From contig JABDRH010000291.1 in the NCBI GenBank assembly GCA_013041835.1, forward strand, positions 1 through 12,901: a DNA stretch of 12,901 nt, read 5' to 3'. Shown one piece after another: positions 7,351-12,901 of this stretch. The DNA comes from Desulfatitalea sp. Its GTDB lineage: Bacteria; Desulfobacterota; Desulfobacteria; Desulfobacterales; Desulfosarcinaceae. How positions within the stretch are numbered: the first letter of the stretch is position 1; every line of letters begins with the position of its first letter. The notes beneath the pieces were generated by a model. That model ran no database searches. It was given only the letters and a program-made list of their open reading frames with translations, and was not told where the DNA came from. The position numbers were made by a program, and so were the translations under genes.

Positions 7351-7356
7351 AGGAGG
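7351..7356 (+). promoter_or_regulatory. hcp: ribosome binding site fixing the hcp start
   Basis: A perfect AGGAGG sits 5 nt before the ATG at 7362. The in-frame ATG at 7344 lies upstream of it and would add six residues before the conserved N-terminus MFCFQCEQTA. The 7362 start is therefore preferred. Confidence 0.85.
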
Positions 7357-7361
7357 TTATC

Positions 7362-8987
7362 ATGTTTTGTTTTCAGTGCGAACAGACGGCTAAAGGACAG
7401 GGATGCACCAAAATCGGCGTATGCGGTAAACAACCCGACACCGCCGCCCTGCAGGATCTGTTGATCCATATGGTCAAAGGCCTCTCCCAGGTGGCGAAGG
7501 CCGCCAACAAGGCCGGTATTAAGGATGCCGAGGTGAATCGCTTTACTTGCGAGGCCATATTTTCCACCCTGACCAACGTGGATTTCGATCCAGAGCGTTT
7601 CGTGACCCTGATCCTGCAGTGTGCCCGGTTGCGGGACCGCCTTAAGGACAAGGTCGTGGCGGCAGGCGGCACTGTGGTTGCAAGCGCCGCAGCGGACCTT
7701 ACACCAGCGGCCGACCGTCAGGGTATGGTGGCCCAGGGCGAACAGGTGGGTATCCCTGAAACGGATGACCTGGATGCGGATATCCGCAGCCTGCGCGAGC
7801 TTCTGATATACGGCATCAAGGGCTTGGCTGCGTATGCCGACCACGCCCGCATTCTGGGCCAGGAGGACGACAGCGTCTACCAATTCATCTATGAAGGCAT
7901 GGCCGCCACCTTGAACGACAGCTTGGGGGTCAACGACCTGGTGGGACTGGCGCTTAAGTGCGGCGAGGTGAACCTGCGCGCCATGGCGTTGCTCGATGCC
8001 GGCAACACCGGCACCTACGGCCATCCGGTACCGACTCAGGTGCCTTTGGGGAGCAAAAAAGGCAAGGCGTTGCTGGTCTCGGGTCACGACCTCAAGGACC
8101 TTGCGATGATCCTGCAACAGACCCAGGGAAAGGGCATCCATGTTTACACCCACGGCGAAATGCTGCCCACCCATGGCTATCCGGAGCTGAAAAAATACGA
8201 CCACTTTTTCGGCCACTACGGCACCGCCTGGCAGAATCAGGCCAAGGAGTTTGAAGATTTTCCCGGCGCCATCGTCATGACCACCAATTGCATTCAAAAG
8301 CCCAAGGAGAGTTACCAGGACAACATTTTTACCACCGGTTTGGTGGGCTGGCCGGGAGTGAACCACATCGCTGACAAGGATTTTACGCCGGCCATTGAAA
8401 AGGCCCTGGCCATGCCGGGCTACCCGGCCGATGTACCGGGCAAGACGGTGATGGTCGGCTTCGGTCACAACGCCGTGATGGGAGTGGCCGGCCAGGTCAT
8501 CGAGGCGGTCAAGAACAAAGCCATCCGCCACTTTTTCCTGGTGGGCGGCTGCGACGGCGCCAAACCGGGACGCAACTATTACTCCGAGTTGGTGGAAAAG
8601 ATTCCCGGTGACTGTGTGGTTCTCACGCTGGCCTGCGGCAAGTTCCGTTTTTTCGACAAGGATCTAGGCGACATCGGCGGTATTCCCCGGTTGCTGGATG
8701 TGGGCCAGTGCAACGATGCCTACTCAGCCGTCAAGATTGCCACGGCCTTGGCAGACGCCTTCGAGTGCGGGGTCAACGATCTGCCACTGTCCATGATCCT
8801 TTCCTGGTATGAACAGAAGGCCTGCGTGATCCTGCTCAGCCTGTTGCACCTGGGCATCAAGAACATTCGATTGGGCCCGAGCCTGCCAGCCTTTATCAGC
8901 CCCAACGTACTCAATGTGCTGGTGGACAATTTCAACATCATGCCCATTTCTTCGCCGGATGAGGATTTGAAGGCGATTTTGGGTTAG
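7362..8987 (+). CDS. hcp: hybrid cluster protein (hydroxylamine reductase family), class I
   Basis: 541 residues, the standard length. The N-terminal Cys3-x2-Cys6-x8-Cys15-x5-Cys21 motif binds the cubane cluster, with the spacing of Desulfovibrio class I enzymes. The hybrid Fe-S-O cluster ligands are all found in order: His242 (VSGHDL), Glu266 (THGEML), Cys310 (TTNCIQ), Cys397 (VGGCDG, the persulfide position), Cys425 (LACGKF), Cys450 (VGQCND), Glu484 and Lys486 (WYEQK). The protein reduces hydroxylamine in vitro. Its accepted cellular role is in nitric oxide and nitrosative stress, acting in the cytoplasm with a ferredoxin-like or Hcr-like electron donor. It is the first gene of an operon with a zinc-ribbon/HD-like protein and a ferredoxin-like protein, and is divergent from its likely regulator. 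Confidence 0.97.
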   Translation: MFCFQCEQTAKGQGCTKIGVCGKQPDTAALQDLLIHMVKGLSQVAKAANKAGIKDAEVNRFTCEAIFSTLTNVDFDPERFVTLILQCARLRDRLKDKVVAAGGTVVASAAADLTPAADRQGMVAQGEQVGIPETDDLDADIRSLRELLIYGIKGLAAYADHARILGQEDDSVYQFIYEGMAATLNDSLGVNDLVGLALKCGEVNLRAMALLDAGNTGTYGHPVPTQVPLGSKKGKALLVSGHDLKDLAMILQQTQGKGIHVYTHGEMLPTHGYPELKKYDHFFGHYGTAWQNQAKEFEDFPGAIVMTTNCIQKPKESYQDNIFTTGLVGWPGVNHIADKDFTPAIEKALAMPGYPADVPGKTVMVGFGHNAVMGVAGQVIEAVKNKAIRHFFLVGGCDGAKPGRNYYSELVEKIPGDCVVLTLACGKFRFFDKDLGDIGGIPRLLDVGQCNDAYSAVKIATALADAFECGVNDLPLSMILSWYEQKACVILLSLLHLGIKNIRLGPSLPAFISPNVLNVLVDNFNIMPISSPDEDLKAILG

Positions 8988-8993
8988 AGCGGC

Positions 8994-9026
8994 GCGGTGC
9001 TTCCGGATGGTGTCCGGAAGCGCCGC
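8994..9026 (+). terminator. strong hairpin after hcp without T-run
   Basis: Left arm 8994-9007 (GCGGTGCTTCCGGA) pairs with right arm 9013-9026 (TCCGGAAGCGCCGC). This is 14 consecutive base pairs with one G-T wobble and a 5-nt loop, beginning 7 nt after the hcp stop. No T-tract follows on the plus strand, so it is unlikely to be a strong intrinsic terminator. It may be a partial attenuator or an RNA 3'-end stabiliser that keeps hcp mRNA more abundant than the two downstream genes. Confidence 0.6.
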
Positions 9027-9106
9027 CGTTGATGGATGGCTTGAGGGAAAACCGCTGTGATGGCCACCGCCACCCACCCAACTCCGCATAAACGGGAGAA
9101 ACGACC

Positions 9107-9808
9107 ATGAAATGCCCCGGACAAGACACCCAATTCTGGAATGCCGACGCCATTTTCGAGGCGCCCTGTCCCCAATGCCGGACCCAGGTGGAGTTCTTCA
9201 AAGATGACACCACGCGCAAGTGCGTTCGTTGCGGCCATCGGTTCGTCAATCCCAGGATGGATTTTGGCTGTGCCGCCTATTGTGATTTCGCCGAACAGTG
9301 CCTGGGCGATCTGCCACCCGAATTGGTGGCCCAAAAGGAAGATCTGTTTAAGGACCGCGTGGCCATTGCTGTCAAGCGCCATCTGAAAAATGATTTCAAG
9401 CGCATCGGCCGGGCCGCGCGTCGGGCGCGCCACGCTGAACAGATCTGCCGGGACGGGCAGGGCGACCTGGCCCCGGTGCTCATGGCCGCCTACCTCTGGG
9501 AACTCGACGAACGGCAAAACAACAATTCCGGAAAAGCCATGGAAATCATGAGGGATCTGCGGGTGCCCGAACCGTTGGTGCAAAAGGTATGCGTCCTGAT
9601 CGGCGCTCAACACGGCACGCCTGACATCGAGGGACATCGTGTGGTGGCCGATGCGGCCCGCATCGCCGAACTGGAAGATGCGCTGAAAGACCGTGTTATG
9701 GATTTTGAAGCCGTCAACCGTCAAATCGATACCGCATTGGCGTTGGAAACGGCCAGAACCTACGCTCGAAAAGTACTTCACGCATCATTCGAAAATTTAC
9801 CGGCATAG
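9107..9808 (+). CDS. zinc-ribbon plus HD-like domain protein with degenerate HD motif
   Basis: 233 residues. GGGAG precedes the ATG at 9107. The N-terminal part is cysteine-rich: Cys3, Cys21-x2-Cys24 and Cys39-x2-Cys42 (a zinc ribbon), then Cys55-x3-Cys59-x5-Cys65. Residues about 75-205 resemble the HD phosphohydrolase fold found in proteins encoded with hcp in anaerobes: His109 (ARHAEQI) fits the first metal ligand. The stretch AAYLWELDE (127-135) stands where AAYLHDIG is expected, so the defining His-Asp pair is Trp131-Glu132. The last-ligand region reads VVADAARIAEL. The protein is therefore probably not an active phosphohydrolase and may have a binding or structural role with Hcp. It lies between hcp and the ferredoxin-like gene, with a 19-nt gap to the latter, consistent with one operon. 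Confidence 0.8.
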   Translation: MKCPGQDTQFWNADAIFEAPCPQCRTQVEFFKDDTTRKCVRCGHRFVNPRMDFGCAAYCDFAEQCLGDLPPELVAQKEDLFKDRVAIAVKRHLKNDFKRIGRAARRARHAEQICRDGQGDLAPVLMAAYLWELDERQNNNSGKAMEIMRDLRVPEPLVQKVCVLIGAQHGTPDIEGHRVVADAARIAELEDALKDRVMDFEAVNRQIDTALALETARTYARKVLHASFENLPA

Positions 9809-9827
9809 CCGGATTTGGAGGTCTGAC

Positions 9828-10574
9828 ATGAAATTCATGCGCAAAATCGTTCAAATCGACGAAGAAAAATGCGACGGCTGCGGCAACTGCATCATGGGTT
9901 GCGCCGAAGGGGCGCTGGCCCTGGTGGACGGCAAGGCCAAAGTCATTTCGGACAACCTATGCGACGGGTTGGGCGCCTGCATCGGCGAGTGCCCACAGGA
10001 CGCCTTGCGGATCATCGAACGGGAGGCTGAAGCCTTTGACGAAGATGCCGTGGAGGTCCACCTGGAAGCCCGCCACCAGCACACCGCCGCTCCCCAGGCG
10101 AAAATGGCCTGCGGCTGCCCTTCCACCCAGATTCAAAGCTTTGCCCCTTGCAGCCAGGCCAACCAGCCCATCCGGCACGGCGGCGCCCCGGACTCGGCCT
10201 TGACCCACTGGCCGGTACAGATTCGCCTGGTACCGCCTACGGCGCCCTTTTTGAAAGGCGCCGACCTGCTGGTCGCGGCCGATTGCGTGCCGGTGGCCCT
10301 TCCCTCGTTTCATCAGGAGTTGCTTCAAGGCAAAACCGTCATGCTCGGTTGCCCCAAATTTGACGATTCCCAGGCCTATGTGGACAGGTTCGCCGAGATC
10401 TTCAAGACCGCAGGCATCAAAAGCATCACAGCGGTGGTGATGGAAGTGCCCTGTTGCGATGGCCTGCCGCTAATCGTGAAGCAAGGCATGGAAAAGGCCG
10501 GCGTTCACCTTCCAATCAATAAAGTGGTGGTAAGCACGCGCGGCAAGATTTTGGAAACACGCAAGGTGGCTTAG
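9828..10574 (+). CDS. ferredoxin-like 4Fe-4S protein, probable redox partner of Hcp
   Basis: 248 residues from the ATG at 9828, fixed by GGAGG at 9817-9821 with 6-nt spacing. An open frame reaching further upstream only overlaps the previous gene. The N-terminus carries a bacterial ferredoxin domain: Cys15-x2-Cys18-x2-Cys21-x3-Cys25 and then Cys45-DGLGA-Cys51-x3-Cys55-Pro. The usual middle cysteine of the second motif is Leu48, so the second cluster lacks one standard ligand and could be 3Fe-4S or a labile 4Fe-4S centre. The C-terminal half has further cysteines (Cys95 and Cys97, Cys108, Cys153, Cys175, and the Cys209-Cys210 pair in EVPCCDG) that could bind more metal. Proteins of this type are encoded with hcp in Desulfovibrio and clostridia. 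Electron transfer to Hcp is the likely role (inference from context). Confidence 0.85.
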   Translation: MKFMRKIVQIDEEKCDGCGNCIMGCAEGALALVDGKAKVISDNLCDGLGACIGECPQDALRIIEREAEAFDEDAVEVHLEARHQHTAAPQAKMACGCPSTQIQSFAPCSQANQPIRHGGAPDSALTHWPVQIRLVPPTAPFLKGADLLVAADCVPVALPSFHQELLQGKTVMLGCPKFDDSQAYVDRFAEIFKTAGIKSITAVVMEVPCCDGLPLIVKQGMEKAGVHLPINKVVVSTRGKILETRKVA

Positions 10575-10670
10575 GGGGGCTCACAAAAAGGGTAGATTCT
10601 AAGCGCAAGTAGACTAAATCGGGTGAATACGCGTCTTAAGGGTAAAAACCGAAACAAAGGAGCCTTTGAG

Positions 10671-10742
10671 ATGAAATTGAACCAGCAACATCGGGCGAAC
10701 CGACATATTCAGCGGTTGAGGCACCATCGGAGGCATCGGTAG
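10671..10742 (+). CDS. 23-residue highly basic small ORF
   Basis: ATG at 10671, stop TAG at 10740-10742. AAGGAG (10657-10662) precedes the start by 8 nt, as good as that of any gene here. The peptide begins MKLNQQHRAN and ends RLRHHRRHR. Thirteen of 23 residues are Lys, Arg or His, none is acidic, and there is no hydrophobic segment. It lies in the 270-bp gap before the ECF sigma factor, 102 bp upstream of its ATG. It could be a leader peptide affecting downstream expression, a nucleic-acid-binding or stress microprotein, or a chance frame. The strong ribosome binding site is the only positive evidence that it is translated. Nothing else gene-like is seen in this gap. Confidence 0.45.
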   Translation: MKLNQQHRANRHIQRLRHHRRHR

Positions 10743-10844
10743 CAGGCGGCCGGGACCATCTGTGGATGATGTCTTAAACGGACCGGAAACGCGGGGATGC
10801 TTTTCTATGACATGGCCGGTAGCCCTCCATGACGGAAAGGCGGC

Positions 10845-11465
10845 ATGACCAGAGCGAACGCAGCGGATAACACCAAGCCATCCGGCCCGAGCACGGAAAC
10901 CGTCCAATGGGTCGAGCAGGCCCGGCAGGGCGATCAGACCGCCTTCCATCGCCTGGTGGATCGGTATCAACCGGAGATCTTTCGGATGATTTATTATCGT
11001 ACGCGTTCCCGGCTGGATGCCGAGGATTTGACTCAGGATGTGTTTTTACGCGCCTACAAGCATCTGCAACGCCTTGAATCGGCCGAGGGATTCCGCAGTT
11101 GGCTCTTTCGCATCGCCGTCAATCGCGTTCACGATCATCACCGCAGCCTGCGGGTCAAGTCCATATTCGGCATCGTTTCCATGGACGAAGAGACTTTTCG
11201 TGAAACCGAAGAGATGGCCGTCGCCCCCGAAGCCGCAGATGGCATGGCGCGCAAGGAGTTCTGGCAGCAGGTCAACGGCATATTGACCGTCTTGTCGCGG
11301 ATGGAGCGCGAGGTTTTCATGTTGCGTTTTTTTGATCAGCTAAGCATCAGGGAGATGGCCGACGCCATGAAAAAAAACGAAAGCACCATCAAGACCCATC
11401 TCTACCGGGCCCTGGCGAAAGTCAAAACGGCGGCTATGCAAAACGGTCTATGGGAGGCCACATGA
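10845..11465 (+). CDS. ECF (RpoE-type) RNA polymerase sigma factor
   Basis: 206 residues, usual ECF length. Region 2 covers about 33-100, with the core-binding and -10-reading helix DAEDLTQDVFLRAYKHL (58-74) followed by FRSWLFRIAVNRVHDHHR. A linker of about 45 residues, rich in Glu and Ala, leads to region 4 (about 145-195). Its HTH reads LSIREMADAMKKNESTIKTH and contacts the -35 element. Regions 1 and 3 are absent, as in all group 4 sigmas. The gene overlaps the anti-sigma gene by 4 nt (ATGA), the classical arrangement for co-regulation. A GGAAAC element at about 10788-10793 might be an autoregulatory -35 box, but no convincing -10 partner was found. The subgroup and signal cannot be set from sequence reading alone. 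The Spy-like third gene suggests envelope or metal stress. Confidence 0.93.
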   Translation: MTRANAADNTKPSGPSTETVQWVEQARQGDQTAFHRLVDRYQPEIFRMIYYRTRSRLDAEDLTQDVFLRAYKHLQRLESAEGFRSWLFRIAVNRVHDHHRSLRVKSIFGIVSMDEETFRETEEMAVAPEAADGMARKEFWQQVNGILTVLSRMEREVFMLRFFDQLSIREMADAMKKNESTIKTHLYRALAKVKTAAMQNGLWEAT

Positions 11466-12013
11466 CGACCATGAACTGCACATCGCATCTGACGCATGAT
11501 GAACTGCTCACAGCCCTGGTGGACACCGAAGATCTCCATGCCGGACGCAAGGAACATCTGCGCGCCTGTGCCCGGTGCAGCCATGATCTTGCGCAACTGA
11601 CTTTCAGATTCACCCGCATGGGTCAAACCGCCCGCAAGCTGGCGCCGGCCCCGTCGCGTCCGTTTCGTTTGCCACAACGCCGGGAAAAACCGTCGGCGTT
11701 CTTTCTCAGACCTGTTTGGCTGATGGGCCTGACTGCGGCCCTGCTTCTGGCCATCACCATCTGGCGGCCTCAATGGATGCCCCACACCGACGTTCCATTC
11801 CGGATGGCCTATGATGCCACCGCCGAGCGTGAGTTGATGGCGCGCATCGACGAATTGGTCGATGACGCGTTGCCAAAACCCTACCAGCAACTATCCGCTG
11901 TCAACGCGCCGGTGGTCATCGTCAATCCCATGGTGGATGAAGACTTGATCAATTGGGTGGTACCGTCTATAGATAAGAATGATGCCGATAAAGCGGAAAA
12001 AAGGATGTTATGA
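11462..12013 (+). CDS. membrane anti-sigma factor with ZAS-type zinc motif
   Basis: 183 residues from the ATG at 11462. It overlaps the sigma stop as ATGA and is preceded by GGGAGG at 4-nt spacing. An in-frame ATG at 11450 lies ahead of that ribosome binding site and is rejected. The N-terminal cytoplasmic domain holds His32-x3-Cys36-x2-Cys39, the ZAS signature of zinc-containing anti-sigma factors that occlude the sigma factor. One transmembrane helix lies at about 84-101 (PVWLMGLTAALLLAITIW), followed by a periplasmic domain of about 80 residues that would receive the signal. Release of the sigma by proteolysis or metal/redox change is known for the family. Which applies here cannot be seen. 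The stop overlaps the next gene's ATG at 12010. Confidence 0.85.
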   Translation: MTTMNCTSHLTHDELLTALVDTEDLHAGRKEHLRACARCSHDLAQLTFRFTRMGQTARKLAPAPSRPFRLPQRREKPSAFFLRPVWLMGLTAALLLAITIWRPQWMPHTDVPFRMAYDATAERELMARIDELVDDALPKPYQQLSAVNAPVVIVNPMVDEDLINWVVPSIDKNDADKAEKRML

Positions 12014-12441
12014 TGGCCGGAAGCATGTTTAGATGGAAAGCATTCATATTGCTGGCAACCATGATTTGCAGCGCGGCGGCGCATGCCCAGGACCCACCCC
12101 CCGGCCGATGGTGGCGATCACCGGACATCGTCCAGGCGCTGCAGCTCGCCGGAAGTGAAGTGCAGCAGTTGGAAGAAGCCTTCGAAACATCGCGCCTGAA
12201 GATGATCAGACTCAAAAGCCGGGTGGAGACCGAGCAATTCAAGCTGCAGCGCATGGTCGAAAAACGCGACATCGACGAAGCCACCATCAAGGCTCAGCAC
12301 CGCCGGCTCGAGTCGGCCCGTTCGGCCCTGGCCGACGAGCGCTTCTCCTTTTTCGTGAAAGCGCGAAGCATCATTGGCTACGACCGTTTCCAAAAGCTGC
12401 TGAACATGGCGCCGGGCAAGGGCGAGGGGCGCGACTGGTAG
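12010..12441 (+). CDS. periplasmic Spy/CpxP-like (heavy-metal-resistance family) protein
   Basis: 143 residues. The ATG at 12010 overlaps the anti-sigma stop (ATGA); an alternative ATG follows at 12013. AAGGA lies just upstream. Residues 8-26 are a Sec signal peptide with probable cleavage after AHA26. The mature part is almost entirely helical and charged: GRWWRSPDIVQAL (32-44) matches the opening of periplasmic metal-sensor and Spy-like proteins, followed by long amphipathic helices and a closing IIGYDRFQKLLN (121-132). The canonical LTxxQ motifs of CpxP/Spy are not present as such, so assignment is to the wider family. Such proteins act as periplasmic chaperones or metal sensors, and in Cnr-type systems they control the anti-sigma. 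A sensing role for this three-gene unit is inferred. No terminator was found in the AT-rich 73 bp that follow. Confidence 0.72.
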   Translation: MMAGSMFRWKAFILLATMICSAAAHAQDPPPGRWWRSPDIVQALQLAGSEVQQLEEAFETSRLKMIRLKSRVETEQFKLQRMVEKRDIDEATIKAQHRRLESARSALADERFSFFVKARSIIGYDRFQKLLNMAPGKGEGRDW

Positions 12442-12514
12442 TTCACAATCGTAGTTCTATATAGCAGCATTGAAAATTATCCATATAAAAAAGTGGCGTG
12501 AAATGAAAGGGTCA

Positions 12515-12877
12515 CTAATTTGTTGAAAGATAATCAGAAAACTCAAAAAGCGCTTTTCCTATGGGAATGGCGAAGCCAATGCCTTCAGTTTTTTCAAGCA
12601 CCATGGTATTGATGCCGATAACAGATCCTTTTTCATCAATGAGCGGTCCTCCACTATTACCGGGATTAATGGGTGCATCCGTTTGAATCACCTGGTTGTT
12701 TTCCTCATGCGGGCGAGCTGATAGGATTCCCGCAGTAACCGTGTGGCGTAACCCACTTGGATTTCCGATGGTATATACTTTTTGTCCTAATTGCACTTGG
12801 TTTGCATCTTTTGTTTCAAGATAGGGGCAATCATTGCCTTCTATCCTAAGGGCTCGCGCAAAAATAACTTCACATTT
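12515..12877 (-). pseudogene. S1C (Deg/HtrA-like) serine protease fragment, C-terminal part
   Basis: A minus-strand frame open from a TGA at 12880-12878 to TAG at 12515. From about 12850 downward it reads as a trypsin-like S1C domain: LRIEGND, QLGQKVYTIGNPSGL, TAGILSA, VIQTDAPINPGNSGGPL with the catalytic serine in GNSGG, and GIGFAIPIGKAL. It then stops without a PDZ domain. Upstream, where the catalytic Asp motif (DLAxLRIE) should lie, the frame reads EVIFARALRIE, with no Asp, and a stop follows nine residues later. No catalytic His region is seen in the remaining bases. An initiation at GTG 12796 would leave only 93 residues without a complete triad. Sampled GC is about 43%, well below its neighbours. 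This looks like a gene interrupted near 12850, although a frameshift or a distant 5' part cannot be excluded. Confidence 0.62.
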
Positions 12878-12901
12878 TCATGCGCCGATCCATCTCACCC
12901 G
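12850..12901. mobile_element. possible end of an insertion element abutting the protease fragment
   Basis: Protease similarity stops at about the TAA at 12847-12849. It is followed by GGGCTCGCGCAAAAATAA and then about 35 bases to the window edge that encode nothing recognisable. A sharp loss of homology followed by a GGG-starting, then A-rich stretch is how many IS terminal repeats look. The other end is outside the window, so neither an inverted repeat nor a target duplication can be shown. This is a suggestion, not a demonstration. Confidence 0.25.

Noticed and set aside
7176..8531. A 451-codon open frame on the minus strand opposite hcp
   Set aside because: It is the antisense shadow of hcp, which has every catalytic residue in the plus frame. 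The antisense product has no recognisable domain, and it also covers the operator region.
10788..10818. ECF-type autoregulated promoter (GGAAAC followed by a TATGAC box)
   Set aside because: The spacing is shorter than usual and neither box matches well. It is mentioned only as a possibility under the sigma gene.
1..12901. CRISPR arrays, tRNA or rRNA genes
   Set aside because: No regularly spaced repeats, cloverleaf-like elements or rRNA-like conserved stretches were seen on either strand.

Overview
The window looks like the chromosome of a sulfate-reducing or related anaerobic bacterium of the Desulfobacterota (Desulfosarcina/Desulfatitalea-like). This is inferred from three things: a cysteine-free HcpR-type regulator divergent from a class I hybrid cluster protein gene, a ferritin-like diiron protein beside it, and moderately high GC over most of the window. 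No taxonomic marker gene is present.

Region by region. (1) Positions 1-3760, minus strand: an overlapping three-gene operon read leftward. It encodes a two-pass membrane class III adenylate cyclase with an N-terminal domain resembling the c-di-GMP-binding MshEN fold, a LysM plus NodB-like deacetylase lipoprotein with degenerate metal motifs, and a TPR/LysM envelope protein that runs off the left edge. A near-consensus sigma70 promoter (TTGACA, 17 nt, TATAGT) lies upstream. (2) Positions 4014-6517, plus strand: a small protein of unknown function, class II fumarase (fumC), a small cysteine-rich zinc-ribbon-like protein and a rubrerythrin-like diiron protein. (3) Positions 6538-10574: a nitrosative-stress unit. 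A Crp/Fnr-family regulator (HcpR-like, minus) faces hcp (plus) across a TTGAT-CCAA-GTCAA palindrome. After hcp come a strong hairpin, a zinc-ribbon/HD-like protein that has lost the HD pair, and a ferredoxin-like protein lacking one cluster cysteine. (4) Positions 10671-12441: a 23-codon, very basic small ORF with a good ribosome binding site, then an ECF sigma factor, a ZAS-type membrane anti-sigma factor and a periplasmic Spy/CpxP-like protein, the last three joined by two ATGA overlaps. (5) Positions 12442-12901: AT-rich sequence with the C-terminal part of an S1C (Deg/HtrA-like) protease on the minus strand. Its homology appears to stop abruptly near 12850, possibly at the end of an insertion element.

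The parts fit a stress-response picture. HcpR would sense nitric oxide or a related signal and control hcp and its redox partner. The diiron protein would deal with peroxide, the ECF module with envelope or metal stress, and the cyclase operon would couple nucleotide signalling to the cell envelope. The most unusual points are the cyclase domain combination, two enzyme-like proteins with degraded catalytic motifs in otherwise intact operons, the basic small ORF before the sigma factor, and the interrupted protease. No RNA gene or CRISPR array was seen, and no gene-free stretch exceeds 300 bases.
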